In this document: positions 7,053 through 10,929 of the stretch, piece after piece
Layout: every line of letters starts with the position of its first letter
Numbering within the stretch: the first letter of the stretch is position 1
Notes under the pieces: model-generated
Told to the model about the DNA's origin: nothing
The model's database searches: none
What the model saw: the letters and a program-made list of their open reading frames with translations, nothing else
From: Rhodospirillales bacterium
GTDB lineage: Bacteria > Pseudomonadota > Alphaproteobacteria > Rhodospirillales_A > Casp-alpha2
Reading direction: 5' to 3'
Assembly (NCBI GenBank): GCA_016763915.1
Contig: JAESSX010000339.1
Coordinates: 1 to 10,929 of the forward strand
Length of the DNA stretch: 10,929 nucleotides
Made by a program: the position numbers and the translations under genes

Positions 7053-8721
7053 ATGGCGTCCTTGAAAACATCCCCCGCCTGGCAGGCCCTTGAGGCCCAT
7101 CACCGGCAAACGGCGGACCGGCATATGCGCCATCTGTTCGCCGAAGACGAAAACAGATTCGAGCGGTTTTCCCTTAGCCTGGGCGGCCTGTTCCTGGATT
7201 ATTCCAAGAACCGCGTCACCTCCGAAACCATGGACCTGCTGGTGGAACTGGCCAGGGCCGGCGATGTCGAAGGGTGGCGCGACCGCATGTTCGCGGGCGA
7301 CGCCATCAACACCACCGAGGACCGCGCCGCCCTGCATGTGGCGCTGCGCATGCCGCTGGACGGCAACCCCGGCGCCCTGACGGTCGGCGACGAAGATATC
7401 CTCGGCGCCGTCCGCGCCATGCGTAAAAAAATGCGCGCGCTTTCCAACGCCGTGCGGTCCGGCGAATGGACCGGGGCCACGGGAAAACCCATCAAAACCG
7501 TCGTCCACATCGGCACCGGCGGCTCACATCTGGGCCCGGAAATGGTCTACCAGTCGCAAGGTTTCGTGCGCCCGTCCGGGCCGGACATGATTTTCCTGTC
7601 CAACGTCGACGGGGTTCAGATCTTCGACGCGCTGGGCCGTCTCGCGCCGGAAACGACCCTGTTCATTGTCGCATCGAAAACCTTCACCACCGAGGAAACC
7701 ATCACCAACGCCCGCACCGCCAAGGACTGGCTGGTCGAGGCCCTGGGTCAGGAGGCGGTGCACAAGCATTTCATCGCCGTTTCCGGCAACGCCCGGGCGG
7801 TGGCCGAATTCGGCATCCCGGCGGACAACGCCTTCGACCTGTGGGACTGGGTCGGCGGACGCTATTCCATATGGTCGGCCATCGGGCTGCCGATCGCCAT
7901 CGCGTTAGGTCAGGACCGCTTCGAGGAAATGCTGGCCGGCGCCCACGACATGGACCGCCATTTCCAGACAGCGCCGCTGGACGCCAACCTGCCGGTAATC
8001 CTGGGCCTGATCGGGATCTGGAACATCGACTTTTTGGGGGGTCCAGGGGTTGGCCATCCTGCCCTATGACGAAGGCCTGAGAGGGCTTCCCAACTACCTC
8101 CGCCAATTGGAAATGGAAAGCAACGGCAAGGCGCTGGACCGCCTCGGGCAACCCGTCGAGGCCGGCACCGCCACCGTGGTCTTCGGCGATCCGGGCACCC
8201 GCGGCCAGCACTCCTTTTACCAGGCCCTGCACCAGGGCCGCCAGCTGATCGCCTGTGATTTCATAGCCCCTATGGAAAGCCGTCACGCCATCGGCAGCCA
8301 TCACGACCGATTGTTAGCCAATTTTTTTGCCCAGACCGAAGCCCTGATGAGTGGCCGCGGGCTCGACAAGACCGAAGCCGTCATGGAGCAGCGCAACGTG
8401 CCCGATACGCTGCACGACCGCCAGCGGCCGCACCGGGTGTTCGAGGGCAACCGGCCGACCAATTCCATCCTCCTGGACCGGGTCGATCCGTTCACGCTGG
8501 GCCAGTTGATCGCCCTTTACGAACACAAGGTCTTCGTCCAGGCCGTGCTCTGGAACATCAACCCGTTCGACCAGTGGGGCGTGGAATGGGGCAAGGATCT
8601 GGCGGCGCAAATCTTTGACGACTTCGAAAACGGCGGCGCCCGCTTCGACGCCTGTTCCTCGACCCGAGGGCTCATCATGCGGTACAGGGCCCACAAAGCA
8701 AAACCAAAGACGACGCCATGA
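7053..8721 (+). CDS. pgi: Glucose-6-phosphate isomerase, reading frame broken once by a single-base shift near 8031-8041
   Basis: Pgi interconverts glucose-6-phosphate and fructose-6-phosphate in the cytoplasm. The first frame runs from 7053 to a stop at 8067-8069; the rest continues one frame over from about 8042 to 8721. Removing one base from T5G6 (8031-8041) restores [15 protein letters not shown] and one protein of 555 residues, normal for the family. The N-terminus [10 protein letters not shown] matches the start of other Pgi proteins, supporting the ATG at 7053 despite the lack of a ribosome site. The sugar-phosphate loop reads GTGGSHLGP (often GIGGSDLGP), and signature 1 is [14 protein letters not shown]. 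Past the shift come MESNGK (catalytic Glu codon 8116-8118), GQHSFYQ (His 8209-8211) and [12 protein letters not shown] (Lys 8593-8595). Everything needed is present, so a sequencing error or very recent mutation is likelier than decay. The stop overlaps mutL as ATGA. Confidence 0.93.
8031..8041 (+). other. Frameshift site in pgi (T5G6 run)
   Basis: The run TTTTTGGGGGG is one base too long for the Pgi frame. As written it gives [12 protein letters not shown] and a stop; with one G fewer it gives [14 protein letters not shown], matching the family. Removing a T instead also restores the frame (FWGVQ). No X-XXY-YYZ slippery site with a pseudoknot is evident. A homopolymer error is the simplest reading. 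Confidence 0.85.
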
Positions 8722-10502
8722 CCATCCGCCGGCTGCCGGAAACCGTCATCAACCGCATCGCCGCCGGCGAGGTGGTGGAACGGCCGGCCTCGGTGGTCAA
8801 GGAACTGGTTGAAAACGCCATCGACGCCGGGGCGCTTCACATCGACGTGGTCGTGCGCGACGGCGGCCAGACGCTTATGTCCGTCACCGACGACGGCGGC
8901 GGCATGATAAAGGACGACCTGTCGCTGGCTATTGAGCGCCACGCCACCTCGAAGCTGCCTGACGACGACCTGCTGACCATCTGCTCGCTCGGATTCCGCG
9001 GCGAGGCCCTGCCGTCCATCGGCTCCGTCGCACGATTGACCATCACCAGCCGCGCCCAAGGGGCCGAGCAGGCCTGGACCATTGCCGTCAACGGCGGCGA
9101 CATCACCCCGCCGGCGCCGGCGGCGCACGGCCCCGGCACACGAATAGAAGTGCGCGACCTTTTCTTCGCCACCCCGGCGCGGCTGAAATTCCTGAAAACC
9201 CAAAAAACCGAACAGACCCATTGCATCGATGCCGTCAAACGCCTCGCCATGGCCCACCCGGACATCGGCTTCGGGTTAAGCGACGGCAACCGGGACCTGC
9301 TCAAGCTGCCCGCCGTGCACGCCGGCACCGACGGCGCGGATCCCCGGTTGCAACGGCTGAGCGCGATCATGGGCCGGGATTTTCACGACAACGCCATGAC
9401 CATCGACGCCAGGCGCGAAGACGCCGTTCTCACCGGCTATGCCGGACTGCCGACCCTCAACCGTGGCAACGCGCAGATGCAGTTCCTGTTCGTCAACGGC
9501 CGTCCGGTCAGGGACAAGCTTTTGTATGGCGCGCTCAGGGGCGCCTACCGGGAATTTCTCGCGTCGGACCGCTATCCGCTGGTGGCGCTGTTTCTCGATT
9601 TGGCCGCCGACGCCGTGGATGTCAACGTGCACCCGGCCAAGGCCGAAGTCCGCTTCCGCGAAGCGGGCCTGGTGCGGGGGCTGATCGTCGGCGCCCTGAA
9701 ACACGCCCTGGCCGAAGCCGGGCACCGGGCTTCGACCACCGTCGCCGACGCGGCGCTCGGCGCGCTAAGACCCGGCGGATTCGGCGGCGGATTCGGCGGC
9801 GGCGGAACCTACACCAGCGCCGGTATGCGCGAACTCGGCGATGGCTTCCACAGTCCGCTGCCCGGGCTCGACGCCCGGCCGTCGGCGCCCGATGTCGCGC
9901 CCGCCGACGAAGACCCCGCCGATTACCCCCTGGGCGTCGCCCGCGCCCAGGTGCATGAAACCTATATTGTTTCCCAGACCGCGGACGGCATCGTCATCGT
10001 CGATCAGCACGCCGCCCACGAACGGCTGGTGCACGAACGCATCAAACAGGCGCTCGCAACCGGCGGCGTTCAACGCCAGGGGTTGTTGATTCCGGAAGTC
10101 GTCGAACTGGAAGAAGGCGCGGTTCACCGGTTGGTGGAACGCGCCGATGAACTGGCCGAACTCGGCCTGGCGATCGAAGCCTTCGGCGACGGCGCCGTGG
10201 TCGTGCGCGAGACGCCGGCGTTGCTGGGCGAGACCGATATCCAGGGACTGGTACGCGATCTGGCCGACGATCTGGCCCAGTGGGACGAAGGTCTGGCGCT
10301 TACCCAGAAACTCGGAGACGTCTGCGCGACCATGGCGTGTCACGGCAGCGTGCGCGCCGGGCGGCGGCTGAACGGTGCGGAAATGAACGCGCTTCTGCGC
10401 GAGATGGAAAGTACGCCCCATTCCGGCCAATGCAGCCACGGCAGGCCGACCTACGTGGAACTCAAGCTTGCCGATATCGAAAAGCTTTTCGGTCGGCGCT
10501 AA
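8718..10502 (+). CDS. mutL: DNA mismatch repair protein MutL (endonuclease type)
   Basis: MutL is the ATP-dependent mismatch repair protein that couples mismatch recognition by MutS to strand cleavage. The product has 594 residues. The N-terminal GHKL ATPase has E29 and N33 in [13 protein letters not shown]58 in VTDDGGGM, and GFRGEAL at 92-98. [11 protein letters not shown] closes the N-terminal domain. A glycine-rich linker near 350-365 precedes the C-terminal dimerisation domain. That domain carries [12 protein letters not shown] at 429-440, matching the endonuclease pattern DQHA(X)2E(X)4E, plus ACH (540-542) and CSHGRP (572-577), the other metal-site motifs. It should therefore nick DNA itself, and I infer a genome without MutH, as is usual in this class. 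The ATG overlaps the pgi stop by four bases and no Shine-Dalgarno is visible, so its translation probably depends on ribosomes finishing pgi. Confidence 0.97.
   Translation: MTIRRLPETVINRIAAGEVVERPASVVKELVENAIDAGALHIDVVVRDGGQTLMSVTDDGGGMIKDDLSLAIERHATSKLPDDDLLTICSLGFRGEALPSIGSVARLTITSRAQGAEQAWTIAVNGGDITPPAPAAHGPGTRIEVRDLFFATPARLKFLKTQKTEQTHCIDAVKRLAMAHPDIGFGLSDGNRDLLKLPAVHAGTDGADPRLQRLSAIMGRDFHDNAMTIDARREDAVLTGYAGLPTLNRGNAQMQFLFVNGRPVRDKLLYGALRGAYREFLASDRYPLVALFLDLAADAVDVNVHPAKAEVRFREAGLVRGLIVGALKHALAEAGHRASTTVADAALGALRPGGFGGGFGGGGTYTSAGMRELGDGFHSPLPGLDARPSAPDVAPADEDPADYPLGVARAQVHETYIVSQTADGIVIVDQHAAHERLVHERIKQALATGGVQRQGLLIPEVVELEEGAVHRLVERADELAELGLAIEAFGDGAVVVRETPALLGETDIQGLVRDLADDLAQWDEGLALTQKLGDVCATMACHGSVRAGRRLNGAEMNALLREMESTPHSGQCSHGRPTYVELKLADIEKLFGRR
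9777..9800 (+). repeat. Perfect 12-bp tandem duplication in the MutL linker
   Basis: GGATTCGGCGGC occurs twice head to tail (9777-9788, 9789-9800). It encodes GFGG twice, residues 354-361, in the flexible linker between the ATPase and C-terminal domains. The unit is a multiple of three, so gain or loss keeps the frame. It probably varies between strains without much effect on function. Confidence 0.85.
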
Positions 10503-10516
10503 ACCATGGGGGCGCC

Positions 10517-10929
10517 ATGCTGATCGAATGGCTCCGGCACCTGACGACTTCGTGCCCGCCCCGTCGCAAACGGATGGGGTATCTCAAGGAACTGATCGCC
10601 ATGGACGCCCGCCACCGGCGCTGCCGCGACGCCTGGGCCCCGCACCTTGAACATTGTAAAAATCTGATCCTCGAGGCCGCCGAAAACATTCCCCATAACC
10701 GGGTCACGGTTCTGGGCTCCGGTCTGTTGCTCGACATCCCCCTGGAACAACTGGCGGAACGGTTCGACGAGGTGGTGCTTGTCGACATCCTGCATCTGCC
10801 GGCGGCATCCCGGCGCGCCCGGATGCTGGCCAACGTGCGGCTGGTTAGCTCCGACCTCAGCGGCGTCGCCGATGCGACCTGGGATCATGTCCTGGAAAAC
10901 CGCGCCGGCCCCCTGCCCGCGCCCGATAC
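10517..10929 (+). CDS. Unknown protein with a Rossmann-like (possibly SAM- or nucleotide-binding) segment, 3' partial
   Basis: The frame is open from the ATG at 10517 to the window edge, 137 residues, with no stop. GGGGG at 10508-10512 could serve as ribosome site, and the start is 14 bases after the mutL stop, so it is probably co-transcribed. The N-terminus is rich in Arg and His (for example RHRRCRDAW at 32-40). RVTVLGSGLLLDIP at 62-75 looks like a beta-strand plus glycine loop, and VVLVDILH at 86-93 like a second strand ending in an acidic residue (D90), as in class I methyltransferases and other Rossmann folds. I do not recognise the family with certainty. The GC-rich codon use matches its neighbours. 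Function unknown; a methyltransferase-like fold is an inference from two short segments. Confidence 0.7.
   Translation, partial: MLIEWLRHLTTSCPPRRKRMGYLKELIAMDARHRRCRDAWAPHLEHCKNLILEAAENIPHNRVTVLGSGLLLDIPLEQLAERFDEVVLVDILHLPAASRRARMLANVRLVSSDLSGVADATWDHVLENRAGPLPAPD

Noticed and set aside
8050..8721. Separate gene beginning at TTG 8050
   Set aside because: Its product is the second half of Pgi ([23 protein letters not shown]); it is the continuation of the frameshifted pgi rather than an independent gene.
1..10929. Defence system, prophage, insertion sequence, CRISPR array or biosynthetic cluster
   Set aside because: Every plus-strand gene except the last is a recognisable housekeeping or envelope gene, and no transposase, integrase, terminal repeats or repeat-spacer pattern is visible.

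Overview
The window reads as a housekeeping segment of a GC-rich alphaproteobacterium, most likely Rhodospirillales-like. This rests on strong GC3 codon use, a BamF (DUF3035) lipoprotein of a kind known from Alphaproteobacteria, a MutL with the endonuclease motif, and the order ileS-lspA-bamF-M16-M16-pgi-mutL, which I recall from Rhodospirillaceae-type genomes but could not check here. All genes are on the plus strand. The first ~140 bases do not fit: they are AT-rich (47 G/C in 140) and encode the C-terminal tail of a LivG-type ABC ATPase in SAR11-like codon use. The composition then switches abruptly to ~62% GC, so this edge looks like a chimeric or recombinant join.

Layout. 1-153: LivG-type tail, truncated at the join. 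142-209: two imperfect direct repeats, each containing a small hairpin, in the ileS leader. 217-3033: ileS. 3030-3512: lspA, overlapping ileS by 4 bases. 3536-4099: bamF, a lipoprotein of the outer-membrane assembly machine, with a possible promoter over the lspA stop. 4100-4250: non-coding, with a 10-bp direct repeat. 4251-5615 and 5630-6961: a tandem M16 peptidase pair. The first has the zinc site and the second lacks it but keeps the Arg/Tyr segment. 7005-7052: a terminator-like hairpin whose T-run touches the pgi start codon. 7053-8721: pgi, complete in content but broken by one extra base in a T5G6 run. 8718-10502: mutL, overlapping pgi by 4 bases. 10517 to the edge: a conserved-looking protein of unknown function with a Rossmann-like nucleotide or SAM-binding segment, cut by the window end.

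How the genes relate. LspA is the lipoprotein signal peptidase, and the next gene encodes a lipoprotein. BamF and the two exported M16 subunits all act in the envelope. IleRS, Pgi and MutL are cytoplasmic core functions. Two ATGA overlaps (ileS/lspA, pgi/mutL) and several short gaps suggest operon-like transcription and translational coupling.

I see no RNA gene, insertion sequence, CRISPR array, phage gene or defence system, and no evidence of an undescribed system. The points worth checking are the left-edge join, the pgi frameshift, the hairpin at the pgi start, the division of active-site residues between the M16 subunits, and the unknown gene at the right edge.
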